The notes under the pieces are model-generated. The model ran no database searches, had not been told where the DNA came from, and was given only the letters and a program-made list of their open reading frames with translations. This document shows positions 1-11,931 of a DNA stretch of 64,000 bases, one piece after another. This stretch comes from Ulota crispa (lineage: Eukaryota; Streptophyta; Bryopsida; Orthotrichales; Orthotrichaceae), in assembly GCA_963920765.1 (NCBI GenBank), contig OY987244.1, forward strand, positions 13,146,501 through 13,210,500, given 5' to 3'. How positions within the stretch are numbered: position 1 is the first letter of the stretch; every line of letters begins with the position of its first letter. Both the position numbers and the translations under genes were made by a program.

Positions 1-164
1 ATGCCCTAAAAAGCATCTGTCCGTGCCGTCTGTTTTGTGTGTCTCCGTCTGTGCTGTTCGAGAGCCAAATCTTACCCGCGCCAAATCTTACCCTAAGTAA
101 CACGAACCATGCCTCTAACTTTCCAATTAATTCAACAGAAGCAATGCAGCGCAGGGTCTGTTAC

Positions 165-543
165 CTGATAGGGTCTCTTCACTGAATGGTACCGGTTTTC
201 CCTTGGGTCGCTGATCTCGTTTGACTTTGTCGCAGCGCCAACAACAACAAGCAGCAATCACAAAGACTACCGCACCAAACACAGCAAGGACGATGTACAA
301 CCACAGGAGATTTCTAGTATCTGCCAGAACACATCATTCACCAGCGTGTGCTAATCAGAGAACTGAAAAGCTCAATGACATATTTCTCGCCTGATCAACA
401 ACATACTCAGACTTGCGCTTTTAGAATGATGAATGCATTGAAAAGTGTGCACCGAGCATTTACTTGAACTGGTGGCAGGTGGTGATGTTGCTTGCAACAG
501 AGCTCGACGCGGATGCAACGCAAACAATATACCGTCCATGTTT
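165..543 (-). CDS. Receptor-like kinase, partial: linker and transmembrane exons
   Basis: Two exons are read on the minus strand. Exon 543-464 follows a strong pyrimidine tract ending CTGCTGCTGCAG and ends TTCAA/GTAAAT. Exon 320-165 follows TTCTGGCAG and ends CTATCAG/GTAACA. Joined in frame (one base carried over, codon A+AT) they read ...RALLQATSPPATSSNTRN, a Ser/Pro/Thr-rich linker. A hydrophobic helix LAVFGAVVFVIAACCCW follows, then a basic stop-transfer stretch (RCDKVKRDQRPKGK) and PVPFSEETLS. This is the layout just outside and inside the plasma membrane in plant RLKs. The kinase exons would lie left of base 1, and the ectodomain exons upstream (above 543) were not recognised. The matching phases support both splice junctions. 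The RLK assignment is inference from the membrane and juxtamembrane layout; any single-pass type I membrane protein remains possible. Confidence 0.6.
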
Positions 544-2600
544 CTGCAGCAGCAGGAGGAATTCAGAATCAAAAGTTGGAGAAACAGAGAGTGATCATGT
601 TTTATTTAGAGCTGAGTATAACTCTGACGTGTTAACCGAGACATCAAGTTGTTCGCTGAGTAGGCCAATCATACAGAATACCTAATGTTGACATCATAAA
701 ATCAAACTTTGAAAGTAAGAGGCAGCTCACACTGTGTCCCACTCAAGTCTCACTGAATTCTTAAAATCTTGTTGGTTAAGAGCTAGAATAATGGAATTTA
801 TATCTTCACAATAGGCTCCAAGACCCGTCTATATAGTTTGGCACTCAGAAAGTGGGACTTTGCTTCAAGCGTTAGATTTAGCAAAATCGAAACCTAAATT
901 TTTAGGCATGTCTCAACAAAAAAATTACACAAACTGTTCAAGCGCTTCATTTATAGTTCTTTTTTTCTGTTAGCAATTCAGCCTCAAACTTTGTGTTTTG
1001 GTGTTCAGTTGGGGCTTGTAGAGCTGGGAGGTAGGACACAGTGTGAAACACGCCTAAACATGATCTAATCAGCAGGAATGCCGGATATGGCATCCTTACA
1101 GATAAGTGGGATGGCACTTCTCAAACTGCTTCAGAATTAACCTCAACTGGTTATTGCAATGCCGCCACCCACGTCAAGTTCCCTGCAAGTCCACCATATC
1201 ATAATCAGCGCATACTAGGTCAGATTCAAAGTGTAAAACAAATTAAATCTTTCCATGAAAAGATGAAAGCTTCAAAATTGCACTGACTAGAAAAGACTCA
1301 GAGCATGGCACTCTCTACACTCTCCAGAAATTCAGGTACTCAATAAAATCTCTCCTACAAGGAATTCTAAGAGAATCCAATTGCAATAGACATCAAAGCA
1401 CACAATTAAATGTTCCCATGGCTGCACATTCAACCTCCAAATTATAGGGTTCCACCCTAAGCGAAATCCTCCTAAAGATTGAGTCTCCAGTGTTGCACAA
1501 GACCGTAATTATTGTTTGGTAAATGTCCAAAGAAAACTCTAGAAAATATCAGGCATTACAACAACTCATTGTCACTGCTCATGGATCCGAACCTGGGTAA
1601 TCTCTTCATCCATGACCAGCAATCCATGACCAGGATGAAGCCTGGGTGAATCTAAGTGGAGCTTGACAAATTGGGACCAACTGTTGTTGAAAAACCAGCA
1701 CATGTGCCACCGTTAGGCATCCCTACGACCGAAGAATCCGGATGTGGTTGTTGGACTACCATGGCAAAGTTGAAGCTAGTACTGAAATTCAACACACAAT
1801 AAGAAAATGCTGGACATTGTAATACTATTCATGGCTGCCGACATTCGTTCCGGGTGCCGGGCAACATCGACTAGGAGGAGCTGGAGAAGCTCGATCCGCC
1901 GAGATTCTCCAGCTCTGAGGCCTGCAATGCTGTTACAATAGAGCACTCTCACTTCTGCAGGAGTTAGCGAAATCAGTATTTGGTGTGCAAGCAGATGAAC
2001 TTAACCTTAAAACTCACAATTTTTAGGAAAGAGTACTCAATTGACGCAAAACAGTTGAACCTGGACTCTCTTTTCTCTTTTCACATTACTCAGATGATAT
2101 ACCTCTACGATTAGGTTTCCAAAGAGACTTGACGACACAGTAGGGCTCCAAAGCTTCAAAATAACTAAATAAACACCTTATTTTCTATCCTTCAGACCAG
2201 TTCTTTACAATATTGATAAAACCTAAACTAATCGATGCTTAGTCACAGCAGTTCTTTGACATACCTTGTTCAGAAGGGCGACCCAAATGCACCCAAATAA
2301 AACCAATCACACAATCACAGTCAGCATGTACTTCCAAAATCCGCATTTGCCAAAATAGACGATGAATAGGACAATTACAAAACAAAAGCCATACCTTATA
2401 ACACAACAGCTAGCAAACCACCCAACAACAGCACATCGGAATGGTGGTTCATAGCACTGGAGAGCACAGATACATTGCAAAATACTGCTTCATAGCAATT
2501 TTGGAATTACAAAAGTGACACAAAAATAGAGGTCACGTAAACAAGGTACTAAAAGGTCTCTACTAGAACACAAACGAAAATCACAAAGAAGTGTGCAATC
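544..2600. other. Region upstream of the RLK exons, no gene assigned
   Basis: The base composition is less AT-rich than the repeat field further right, so this may be intron or ectodomain of the RLK at 165-543. I found no second exon that I can support. One weak candidate on the minus strand, 1781-1652, follows an acceptor-like TTTCAG and reads TSFNFAMVVQQPHPDSS... to a stop after 42 codons. A perfect 11-bp hairpin (GAGCTGGAGAA / TTCTCCAGCTC, 16-base loop) lies at 1878-1915. Confidence 0.3.
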
Positions 2601-3971
2601 TCACGGAATTGCTTCAAGGGTGTAGCCTGCCTCAATCAGGACATTCACACTTGGTGCATACGCAATGGCAGAAACTTGGTCATACCAACGGAAAAGTGCT
2701 ATTACTTTGTTTTCATCAGTCCACAAAGCACTTCCGCACGTTCCTGGCAAAACATCTGATGCTCCGTTACCAAAATATATCATATTAGTATGGAGAAAGG
2801 TGAATTCAGGATGATCAGGATCTACTGGGTCAACCACATTAACCCCGCGCCATCCCAAGACTCCTTCACATCGTCCATTGTAAGGAGAGTCCATGAATAT
2901 ACTGTCGCCAATTGCAGTATCCCCAGAGCTAACCAATCCCTCGAGCTTTGTGCCATCCACCTCATCCGCATCAAAAGACACATCGGAATACGTCATTCCA
3001 TCTTCCAACTGAGCTAATCCAATATCAGAACCAGGAAATTTATACTCCTTGTTGTCCGTCACAATGCCAATCAAACTGTCTCTTGCCACGTAACTTGGAT
3101 GGTGGACCTCCTGGTTGCCTTCCAGCTTGAAACCATGCTCCGCTACCGTAAACCGCCGGTTGCCGTCTGGCCCAAGCAATGGAATCCCAGAGGTGGTTCC
3201 AAATCCACGTTTGGATTCCAACAAAATCCCTGGCCTTAGTGTGGGTTTATAGGAAGTGTTATCAATTACTTGATGTTCATCTGAATACCACATCGGTGTG
3301 ATAGTTCTCCTTGCAGATTCTCCAAACTCCAAAGACACTTCCCACATGACTACCAAACCACAAATTGCCGAAGGAAGTTTCATACCATCTTCAGTTGAGA
3401 CTACTTCGGCATACCACCTCACCCCACACCATCCGAATAACTTCAATCCAATACCCTTTTCCACCAAAGATTTTGCAATTTCTTCAATGAGGGTATTAGA
3501 TGGATCCTCCCATGTTCGGAGCCGATGAGCAGCCCCTTTCATAAAGGGGCCACTTCTTCCTACCTTCGCATAAGTAGGCGGATGAGGCCGATCCGAAGTG
3601 GCATAGTAGAGAGGCATACCTCCCACTGTCAACGGCCAAGGTTTGATTTGTTGTGCCGGCCATGATACGACCAAGTAAGGTGGACAATAGGCCACACCAC
3701 AACATCCCGGAAAGTGCGACCCAATCTCCCTCATCTGTGCATCTGTGGGGTCTGAGTGTCCCTTCACCACTCGAAATGGAAAATTTGGCAAGTAGTGCTT
3801 TGGCAAATCTTTAGGGACGCTCGTATAAGATGCTTCTTCGAGGGCGTCGAGCAAGAAACGAGGAGGGCTCGTATAGAGATCGCAGAGCTGGTTCCTAGAC
3901 CGGGCTGGAGTTGCACGCAACGGTGACGGAGTCACGCACCTTTGCACCCTCGGAGAATCATACTCTGTCAT
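2601..3971 (-). CDS. Chymotrypsin-fold protease-like protein with His/Asp/Cys triad, intact
   Basis: A single open frame of 456 codons from the first ATG (3971) to TGA (2603-2601). It also stays open 15 bases further upstream without an ATG. The C-terminal half shows the order of a trypsin-like fold: His279 in FTVAEHGF, Asp316 in GSDIGLAQL and Cys412 in LPGTCGSALW, where trypsins have GDSGGP. This predicts a cysteine nucleophile. No signal peptide or membrane helix is visible. The N-terminal 200 residues (for example HFPGCCGVAYCPPYLVV and KPWPLTVGGMPLYY) are not a domain I can name. I recall similar FTVA.HGF...DI.L..L...G.CG proteins among fungal hypothetical proteins, but this was not searched. 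An AG (TTGTCAG) directly before ATG could be a splice acceptor for a 5' UTR intron. Substrate and role are unknown. Decayed copies lie at 41123-42510 and 43430-44600. Confidence 0.8.
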   Translation of the reverse strand: MTEYDSPRVQRCVTPSPLRATPARSRNQLCDLYTSPPRFLLDALEEASYTSVPKDLPKHYLPNFPFRVVKGHSDPTDAQMREIGSHFPGCCGVAYCPPYLVVSWPAQQIKPWPLTVGGMPLYYATSDRPHPPTYAKVGRSGPFMKGAAHRLRTWEDPSNTLIEEIAKSLVEKGIGLKLFGWCGVRWYAEVVSTEDGMKLPSAICGLVVMWEVSLEFGESARRTITPMWYSDEHQVIDNTSYKPTLRPGILLESKRGFGTTSGIPLLGPDGNRRFTVAEHGFKLEGNQEVHHPSYVARDSLIGIVTDNKEYKFPGSDIGLAQLEDGMTYSDVSFDADEVDGTKLEGLVSSGDTAIGDSIFMDSPYNGRCEGVLGWRGVNVVDPVDPDHPEFTFLHTNMIYFGNGASDVLPGTCGSALWTDENKVIALFRWYDQVSAIAYAPSVNVLIEAGYTLEAIP

Positions 3972-4900
3972 CCTGACAACCCCCAATACAAAATAACTTG
4001 ATCAGTTCCAATATTATACAATTGATTCAACATGTAATTGACATATATTTCTTACTTATATACAAATTATTTGTTATTGCTTTTACTTTGTGTACAAAAT
4101 TATGGTAATTGCTTTTACTTTGCATACAAAATTATGGTAATTGCTTTTACTTTGCATACAAAACTACGGATATTTTTCACAAAAAGACGATTTCAAATTG
4201 AGCCTCAGAATGATTTGAGTTTCTCTCATAGAGCCATTGCTATTTACTTGACTTCTGAGCTTAAACCTCTTCCAAACGAAGAGCTCGGTTCATCTTTTCC
4301 CCTTTTCCAATAATAAAAGAGCACCTACTGTATTGGATGTGAATTGACAAGACTTCAAAGGACACAAACGTGGCAAAGATGAGCTTTAACAAATTGTTTT
4401 CCTGTAATGTATACAACCCTTAAGCTCACGATATTATCAGTTCAGTGCAGGATGCATCAATGGATATTAGCGTTCCTTCTCTGTTGAACCTGTTTGCTCA
4501 ACACAACTGAAACTATTTCAGTTCATTCAAATACAACGTCACATGCTTTATAATTTAATAGCATACCTTGCGTCAAGTCAACCTCGGTGTTGTATCTCCG
4601 TAGATGAAACTGTCAACGTGGCCAAGAGTTCCCCACGAACTGCAACCAAGAGTTGAATAAAATTTGTCAGTTCGTGCAGTTTTGTCACAAAGTGAACAAG
4701 CACACAAAGAGAGTGATAAAAAAGATGAGCGACTAAAGCAACAAGGTGCAGTACAACTAGAAGGACCAAGCTTTGTAAATCAGAATCGCAAATATACATC
4801 CTATCAGCGGCACGCCTTGTGTTGCCCAAACAGCACAAAAAAGACTGAGTGTGTGGAATGCAAGAACGTGAATATCTGATACCGTGCATCCGCAACTTAT
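3972..4900 (-). other. Upstream region of the protease gene, shared with the 39.8-41.1 kb copy
   Basis: This stretch recurs in inverted orientation at about 39840-41122, so it travelled with the gene. It holds a direct repeat of a TTTGCATACAAAATTATGG type (about 4080-4160) and exon-like signals on the minus strand. One is an acceptor-like TTATTCAACTCTTGGTTGCAG at about 4640. It is followed by an open stretch reading GELLATLTVSSTEIQHRG to a stop, then a donor-like GCAAG/GTATGC near 4570. The same peptide is kept in the copy. It may be a 5' untranslated exon or part of an unrelated small gene; I cannot decide. The TTAA at 4261-4264 is the empty site of the insertion at 40338-40834. Confidence 0.55.
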
Positions 4901-7828
4901 TTTCCTATATGACTGCAGTGGCCACGCTCTACTATCACAATCCTTGCTTTGCAGGTACCTAATTCTCAGCGCTTCAGAAACTTATCATGTTCATGTCATC
5001 AATCTAAGTGCTAGTGAAATTTGAAGGCCATTCAGTAAAAGATGCCTCAAATAAAAAACACCACGCCTTCCAACCACGTGCTTGAAATCCAACAAAATGC
5101 CAAGCCTCCCCTGGCAAGAGAGTAGCACTGTGATGAAAGCGATTATTGACAATGCATCAAGATTGGGTTCTAAACCAATTTTGAGACATTTATTTTTTGT
5201 AAAGTACGTGAGGATTAGATTCTGAACGACTTCATTTGTGAGATATTGATTTTCGACAGAGTTGAATGTTGCATTACCCATACGTGTCCACCTCACGGAA
5301 ATCGTGTGCCCGTAAAGCAGTGTATTGTATGCAATTACATCACTTCTTGCTTTTGACTACGAAAGGGTGCAATAAAAAGCTATTAGGATATCTGGTAGAT
5401 TTTGCAATTGCAAGTGTAACAATGGGTAAATCTACCTGAAATCAAAAAGTGCACTGAAGATGATAATATGCGACGCTAATGTCTTAGATTAAGGTTCCGA
5501 TGTAAACTACTTATAGCAATTTCACCTCTTACAGACACTTAGAGTCAAATCTTTAGAGGCTCTAAGATGTTTTGCATTTAATATATCAGACTTTTGATTA
5601 GTGTCAGTCACTTTATTGTGTGCTGTGCCAATCAGGGTGAAAATTCAAATGCTTTTGCCGAGATTCAAAATGTCTCTAAATCCATGAGAAACTAAAGTCA
5701 ACAATCACGAACGTGTTGTACAATCTTTCCCAGGCTAATTTGTCACAGAATAATAAGGTCATCGAACTGCAACCTCTCATACACCGGACATGTCGAAGAA
5801 CCACAATAACCACTAAAATTGAGATCATTAGAATTTCAACAATTTCAACAGAAATGCTTGGACCTACAACTTTAAAACGGATACTGATTGGGGGTATGAT
5901 ACCTAACTAGCCATATCACGACAAGAAGAAACGCCTCAAGAGTTTAGAAAGAAACGAATCTCCGCAACGCAACTCCATGTACGTTAATCCTCTAGAAAAA
6001 TCTACTCTCAACTCCCAAAATCCCTAAAATTGCCTAAAATTGCCTAAAATTGCATAGAATTTGAATCCGGCCACGTTTGAGGCCGACAGAGCCCGAACGG
6101 AAGGGCAAGGAGCTCTCGTATCAAACACGGTTGAGCATCTGGCACTATTGGATGACAACGCAGCAACTTCTCAACTTAGTGTACGACATCATCATCCAAC
6201 AGAATTCTGAGAAACTTAAGAAGGATATTCAATCAGTTCTGTTTTGACCTTGCTCTTTCTGCCGTGAGTAATCCCGGCCCACTCTTCTCTAACCTCTTCC
6301 GCATCCACTGTGTGCTTATTCTGGCAAATAGTGGTGCGGATCGAACTTTGTAAGAACTGCCGAATCAGAAGACCTATCACATTCAATTGCGCACTTTCTA
6401 GCATCGCACATCTACAAAGGACTGACAAAATATACTACCACAACAGCCTTGCACATGCCCGCTACACTCCGCAGAAATAATCAATCCGGTTCTTCAAGTC
6501 ACGACTTTCAAACGCTAATCCTACATCACAGCCGGTATATTTCTCCACTCAGAAACAGCAAAAGAAACGATTGAAAAAAGAAAACTGCAAACGAATTATG
6601 AATTCCAGCACGAACTCATAATCCCAGAATGTTGCAAAAGTGGTGCCGCTGCCCGTGTAGGAGGCTCCCCTACCCGCAAAAAAAAATCACTGTGTACTCA
6701 CGGAATTGCAGCAATTCTCGTTGCCGCAGAACTTGTTTGCCATGGCGCATCACAATTGCGAGCTTATGGCAGAGTAAGTACCTGAGCAGTTTGGAGTTGC
6801 TGCAACGCTGTTGACGACCAGGCGTAACAACTCCAGATTTGCTAGTTTAGCACCCCTCTCCTCCCCAACCGGCCTTCAACAGCACCGGCTGATCTCTTCG
6901 AGATTGCGATGTCCACCGTCGCGGTTTAGGGTTCCCGAGCGTCTGCAACACGAATTGGATTGGATCACAATTATAGCACAAACTACAACCTCCCACAAGC
7001 AAAACTAGTAGCACAAACTACATTCAAACTCCGGTAAGCAAAAATACCAAGTCCCGCCACCCACACCTCGATGCAGCGCGTCGCTCCCAAAAACGATTGC
7101 GATCAAGCTCAGAATCGTTGCGGCAGCTAACTTACTGTGAAACTAAATCTCAGACAGGAACCAATACACAGCAGAATCTCTAAGATAACATAATCGATGT
7201 TTACTCAAGGCAGCAGGCCTGATACATAAGCTTACATAACTTACATATTGAACTAAAAAGATGATGTCTCCAACGAAAGATGAGCGCTGCTTAAGTACGT
7301 AAGTCTGACTACGGATGAACGTCTAACTAATGAATTACCAATGAGAAAACATTGACAGACGCCGTCGGTCTCAAAGTAAGACTTACAGTACTGTACAACG
7401 CGCCAAAGCTAAACTCCAATGCTGAATTCGATTGTAGGTATCGTTGAAGCGCCTCTCGACGACCAATTATTTCCCTTTCCCACCACCCCTGATCGCTTCC
7501 TCCTGGACCTGCAGTGTAGCGCCCGCGTGCTCTTGGCAGTCACGTCGCAAGGACTGAGAACATCGGCTACCGGACACGATTCACACGAACAGGGTAACTT
7601 ATCCAGGACAGCGCGATTCGAGGATACAAGTGTCAGCGGAATTAGGGGTTCGCAATCAAGAAGCAACCGCCAGGTCCAACGTGCAAGGGGGCGCAACAAG
7701 AATCCCCCCTAAGGTAGAAATACCATAATCGGTTAAAATAAGCCACTTTAGGCTGTAAGATATGGGGATTTCTTGAGAAATTATGCTCAATCTGTGGAGG
7801 AACAAGGATAAGGAAGAGTGCCAAATAA
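4901..7828. other. Mostly unassigned DNA, with moderately GC-rich patches at 6.6-7.7 kb
   Basis: No ORF here resembles a protein I know. The stretches 6630-7080 and 7410-7700 are richer in CG than the surroundings and could be promoter or 5' UTR sequence of a leftward gene, but no TATA or splice evidence is convincing. A short tandem of CCTAAAATTG sits at about 6023-6055. The open frames in 4991-5296 and 7409-7712 have no recognisable motif and I treat them as chance. Confidence 0.3.
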
Positions 7829-8046
7829 TCTATATCTATAAAAGAATCCAAAAATCTCATTTTGGATGAAAAGTAAAGAGTTTGAGTGCAACTATGAGTT
7901 GCATTACATGCATGTAAGTTGCACCTTTTACATTTTCTTTATTTAACAATTTGCATCTTTTACGTTTTCTATTGTTAAACCTTTTACATTTGCTATTATT
8001 GCAAGGATTTTTTTACCTCCGTTGGTACTACGGGTACGTAAACTAG
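7829..8046 (+). mobile_element. Non-autonomous Helitron, copy 1
   Basis: Begins TCTATATCTATAAAAGAATC after an A and ends with a short GC-containing hairpin (CCGTTGGTACTACGG), then GTACGTAAACTAG before a T. This is the Helitron signature: 5' TC, a 3' hairpin about ten bases before CTRR, insertion between A and T, no target duplication and no inverted repeats. It is about 218 bp and has no coding capacity. A near copy lies at 23790-23993. An AAT microsatellite follows at 8047-8063. Confidence 0.75.
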
Positions 8047-8905
8047 TAATAATAATAATAATACTCAAGAATGAATATTTTATGCAGTATAAATGTGGAT
8101 TTAGGGTTTGGACTAATTCTAATTTTATAGGTGCACCTTAAACGGCTACCTCTAGAACCTTGTTCCAAAATAAGTCTGAACCAATCAAATGCAAGGAAAT
8201 AGTATCTTCTTAGGATATTTCAAAATCTTTTTCAGATGCAGCTATTGTTGGATTCAGAACAGTCTACTTCTCCAAGCAGAGGTCAGTAACCGTTTATGGT
8301 ATTCCTACCTTACCCAGTACCGGGGTTTTTTGTTTTGGTTTTTGACCGGCAGCTTCTCAAGCCATGTGGTAAATTTTAGTGGTGCAGATGTGACCACAAG
8401 AAGAAAAAATTAAGTGCAAAATTAGGCTGCAAGTGTTTACACTTTGAGCTTGTTGATTGTGACCCATTTTTTCTAAAATAAAAAATTGGTGTTGCATGAA
8501 TGATTTTTTTGAAAACATGGGTTACAAAACTCAAAAATTTATAACAAAAGAGACATTATCTCAAAGAAACTTAAGGGCGGTTTGATTTTCAAGTAATACA
8601 ACTCCACACAGTGTGAAGATCACTTTGTTTTTTTGCCTAAGTTCCTAATTAAGTTAACTAGCTACAAACATGAACATGTTTTTTTTCTAATGTGTAGCAG
8701 GCATCTAGATTTGGAGCACTAAACAACATCTGCCACCAAGACGCTATTTTTTCTTCATTTTTTTGTATAAGCTTGAAACTTGAATTATTTTTTTGTAGCT
8801 TTCTGGCTTTTAAAAGCCTAAAAAAAACCCTACCCAGTACCTAATGTGAGCAATGGCTTTTCCCATTAGCGCAGTCATCCTCTTCCTTGACATAAGCACT
8901 AAATG
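8047..8905. other. AT-rich spacer, no gene seen
   Basis: An (AAT) microsatellite is followed by AT-rich sequence with T and A homopolymer runs. The phrase ACCCAGTACC occurs twice (about 8315 and 8833), suggesting remnants of another element. No coding signal was seen. Confidence 0.4.
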
Positions 8906-9545
8906 CTTGAGGCACCACATTTTGGTGTCTACAATTCTTTGAAGTTCAATAAAACCTAACTAAGTTGCTATTTTTAGTATTTAATATTTTAGAGTTATTA
9001 TTTTTGAAGGCTAGTTTTAACATCAAAAACTCGATTCTGAAAATTATTGATTTTGAATTTTCTATTCAAGATTTTGTGCAAGGGTGTTCAGTGCAATCTT
9101 GACTTTTTGTAGTGTTGAGAGCTCTTGGAAATGAGCCCCAAATACATTAGATCTTGGAGAAAAATCTAAACTAAAAATTCATTTTCAAAAAATGTAGAAG
9201 AGATTTTGAAATGCTGTAAATTGATTGGAGTTTTGTATGTTATGTCCCTTAACCTCATATTTTTTTGGTGACCAACTTTTTACGTTTGACATGTGAAAAG
9301 AGGGTGGAAAGACTTCAAGTCATTTTTGCAATTTTAACACCCTCATGATCAAACATAATAATCTTTTGATCCATTAGTGATATTGGTGTGTTTTCTTTTC
9401 CTATGTGAACTATGACATATCTAGTTTGACTTTGTACGGTTATAATTTGAAATAAATTAAATTGAATTATCAAAATATTGGATTTTTTTTGTTCAATTTT
9501 GAGCAAACTCCTAGAAGCTCAAAAACAACCTCAAGCATTCACGGG
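8906..9545 (+). mobile_element. TTAA element, family B, copy 1 (worn left end)
   Basis: Shares the whole interior with the other family B copies: GAGGCACCACATTTTGGTGT, GTTCAATAAAACCTAACTAA, GTGCAAGGGTG near the middle and CTAGAAGCTCAAAAAC near the right end. The right end is followed by intact TTAA (9546-9549); the left flank is decayed to ATAA. About 640 bp, no ORF. Confidence 0.7.
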
Positions 9546-9621
9546 TTAATTGTGGAAATTGCCATTTTATTTGTGAATCATCTTATTCACCAGGAACCTA
9601 CCACGTTGAAAGACAACAATA

Positions 9622-9808
9622 GGGGGTTTCAAATATCTCAAAAAAACAATGAACAAATGGTTGAGAATAAGTTTTTGTTCACCGATGAATATGTTGTCAT
9701 GACCTCAAGAGGTTGTCATGGCTCGTTCATGGAGTGACTTTGCTGGGTTATTCACTAATTTCATTCGCGTGAACAAAATTGGTGGTGAACGGCATATTTG
9801 AAACCCCC
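9622..9808. mobile_element. Small MITE with GGGGGTTTCAAATAT ends
   Basis: Inverted ends GGGGGTTTCAAATAT (left) and ATATTTGAAACCCCC (right) bound about 187 bp, each next to a TA dinucleotide. This fits a TA-duplicating (Tc1/mariner or Stowaway-like) MITE. It was seen once, so the boundaries rest on the inverted repeat only. Confidence 0.55.
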
Positions 9809-10135
9809 TAATACATGAAGACAATCGATACAAATTTTTGATGCTTGCATCAATTAGTAAAAAAATTGCCTACGGTTTACACAAATTTTCTCTAATTTGA
9901 AACGAGATGATGGTATTAATTTACTCGTTCTAACAAGTACCAAAGACTCCTAATCGCAATGCTATTAGGTACCTTGCTTATACTACGGGCAGTTATAAAC
10001 TTTATTTTGCTCATGGATGCAAGGTGAATAGAGGTGCTGATCCAACCATAGGATCTCGTACGAGAGTAGATTAAGGACATGTGGAAGATATTTCAAAAAC
10101 CTTGTGAACATGGATTGCAAGATACTTGTACTTAA

Positions 10136-11057
10136 CCCCCTAAAGGACCGAGCCATTTTTTCAGTGACAAAGACTGAAAACTGCCACTTTTGGAGGAATG
10201 AGAGGAACTGTATTCATTTTATTTTATTTTGAAATCCAACCATAGGATCTTGCTCTAGACAACATGAGGTATTTGGGAAAAAAAATTGAGCTTATTCCAA
10301 ATGACAAGGAGTGAGATTTTTACAAATGAAATGAAGGAATTTTTTTTTTTTCATACTGCCCAAAAATTTCAAAAGCCGTTGATCACTCCTATATCAAAAA
10401 AATTGCTCTATGCAAAGTTGAGGTTTTTTTCCCCATGTAGTAGACCAAGTTAGGAATGTGTGGGAGAATTTTCAAATCAATTGGAACTATACAACACATG
10501 GGAAACATTAGTAAGTAAAAAGAAGTCGAGAATGGGTCAAAACACTAAATTATTAAGAATTTAATTATTGAAATGAAAAATGAAAACCCCAACGGTTATA
10601 ATGTTGTAATAAACAATCCTTTGGTTTATTTATTTTTTCAAAATATTGAAAATTGAGTAAAATAAAGGACTTCAAAGTTTATTTTAGAGTAGAGAATCCA
10701 TAATTGCCCGCAAACAAAAACTCCTTATAACTTTCATGTCATTGATTGAAATTGAATGATTCAAAACTTCTCATGTATGAAAAAATCTAAAGAACCAATT
10801 TCAAAATTTTATTTTAAAAATATGTAAATTTTAAAGAAGTTTTTGGTCAGCCCAAAAGGACAACCCTCCCCAAAATTTCAGAAAACATGCATAACTTCTT
10901 CAATAAATGTCAGAATGAAGAAAAAATTTGATGCCCACCTAGATCTTTGAATTCCTTATCTCCCATAAAAGTTTCAGAGAATTACATCTAGTAGTCTACT
11001 CATAGGTACATGACCAAAACCCAAATGGTCCCCAAAGGGACAACGGTCCTTTAGGGG
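10136..11057 (+). mobile_element. TTAA element, family A, copy 1 (piggyBac-like MITE)
   Basis: Flanked by TTAA at 10132-10135 and 11058-11061. The ends are CCCCCTAAAGGACC and GGTCCTTTAGGGG (inverted). Family A interior markers are CATTTTTTCAGTGA, AAATCCAACCATAGGATCTT, GTGTGGGAGAATTTTCAAAT and CCCCAAAGGGACAACGGTCC. About 922 bp and no transposase, so a non-autonomous element. TTAA duplication plus CCC-starting ends is the piggyBac pattern. Confidence 0.85.
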
Positions 11058-11931
11058 TTAAATTGAAGAAAATAAAAAAATTGCACCTTCCTTGATTAGA
11101 CTTTATAACTTTGAGTCTTCCTAACTTAATTTTTTTGCATTAACAATTTTGTCTTCAGTTTAATTTTCTAAATTCAAAAATTGAATTGAGAATCTATGGG
11201 GAAAAACTTTAAGAAAAAAATCCATTTTCAACTGTTATAATTTGTTAAATAGAAATAGGTTTACAATTGATTACAATAAACTATTGTCAATAACTCTAAC
11301 ATGGAATTGAAACACACCAACCTCAATGGTGACTCTATTCTAGGAAGAAACTTAACCTTACAACACCCCTTCTTTCTTTTTGTGAAATTTGAGTTCAACA
11401 ATTAATCTAGCAAGTTTTCTTTTAAGAAGGTGATTTGATTGCCTAGAGAGCAAGATTGGCCATAACTCTTTCATAACAAATTCAAGCCGTGGAACAATCA
11501 AAGTTTTCTATGTACCGTGGCCTTGCAAATATTTTTGTGCACCTTGTTTCACCATTCAAAAACCTTCACGTTTTATAGACAAAAATTAGCATTTGAGTAT
11601 CTTATATTACCAATTTTTTATTCTTACCAAGCCCCAATCAAGCATATCAGATTTTGAGTTTCAAAAAACTAAAAACCTTTTTTTAGTGGATTATTTTCAA
11701 TAATATTCATGGTTTTACATGACAATTGATTTTTAAAAATTAGTGATGAATATTTGAGATTTGATTGCATGGACGTGTAGAAACATCTATACGCACAACT
11801 TTCCTTCTAGCAAGCTTCTCCAAAAAAAATTACAACTCTTTCTATGTAGTTTTTAATGTTGTAGTGATCATGATCAAATCTTGTAAAATATAAATTTTTT
11901 ATGGTAATCAGATATTTCTATTTGACTTATA

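Noticed and set aside
7409-7712. Overlapping 96-97 codon frames on both strands
   Set aside because: Higher GC makes long frames likely by chance; no motif, start context or splice support was seen.
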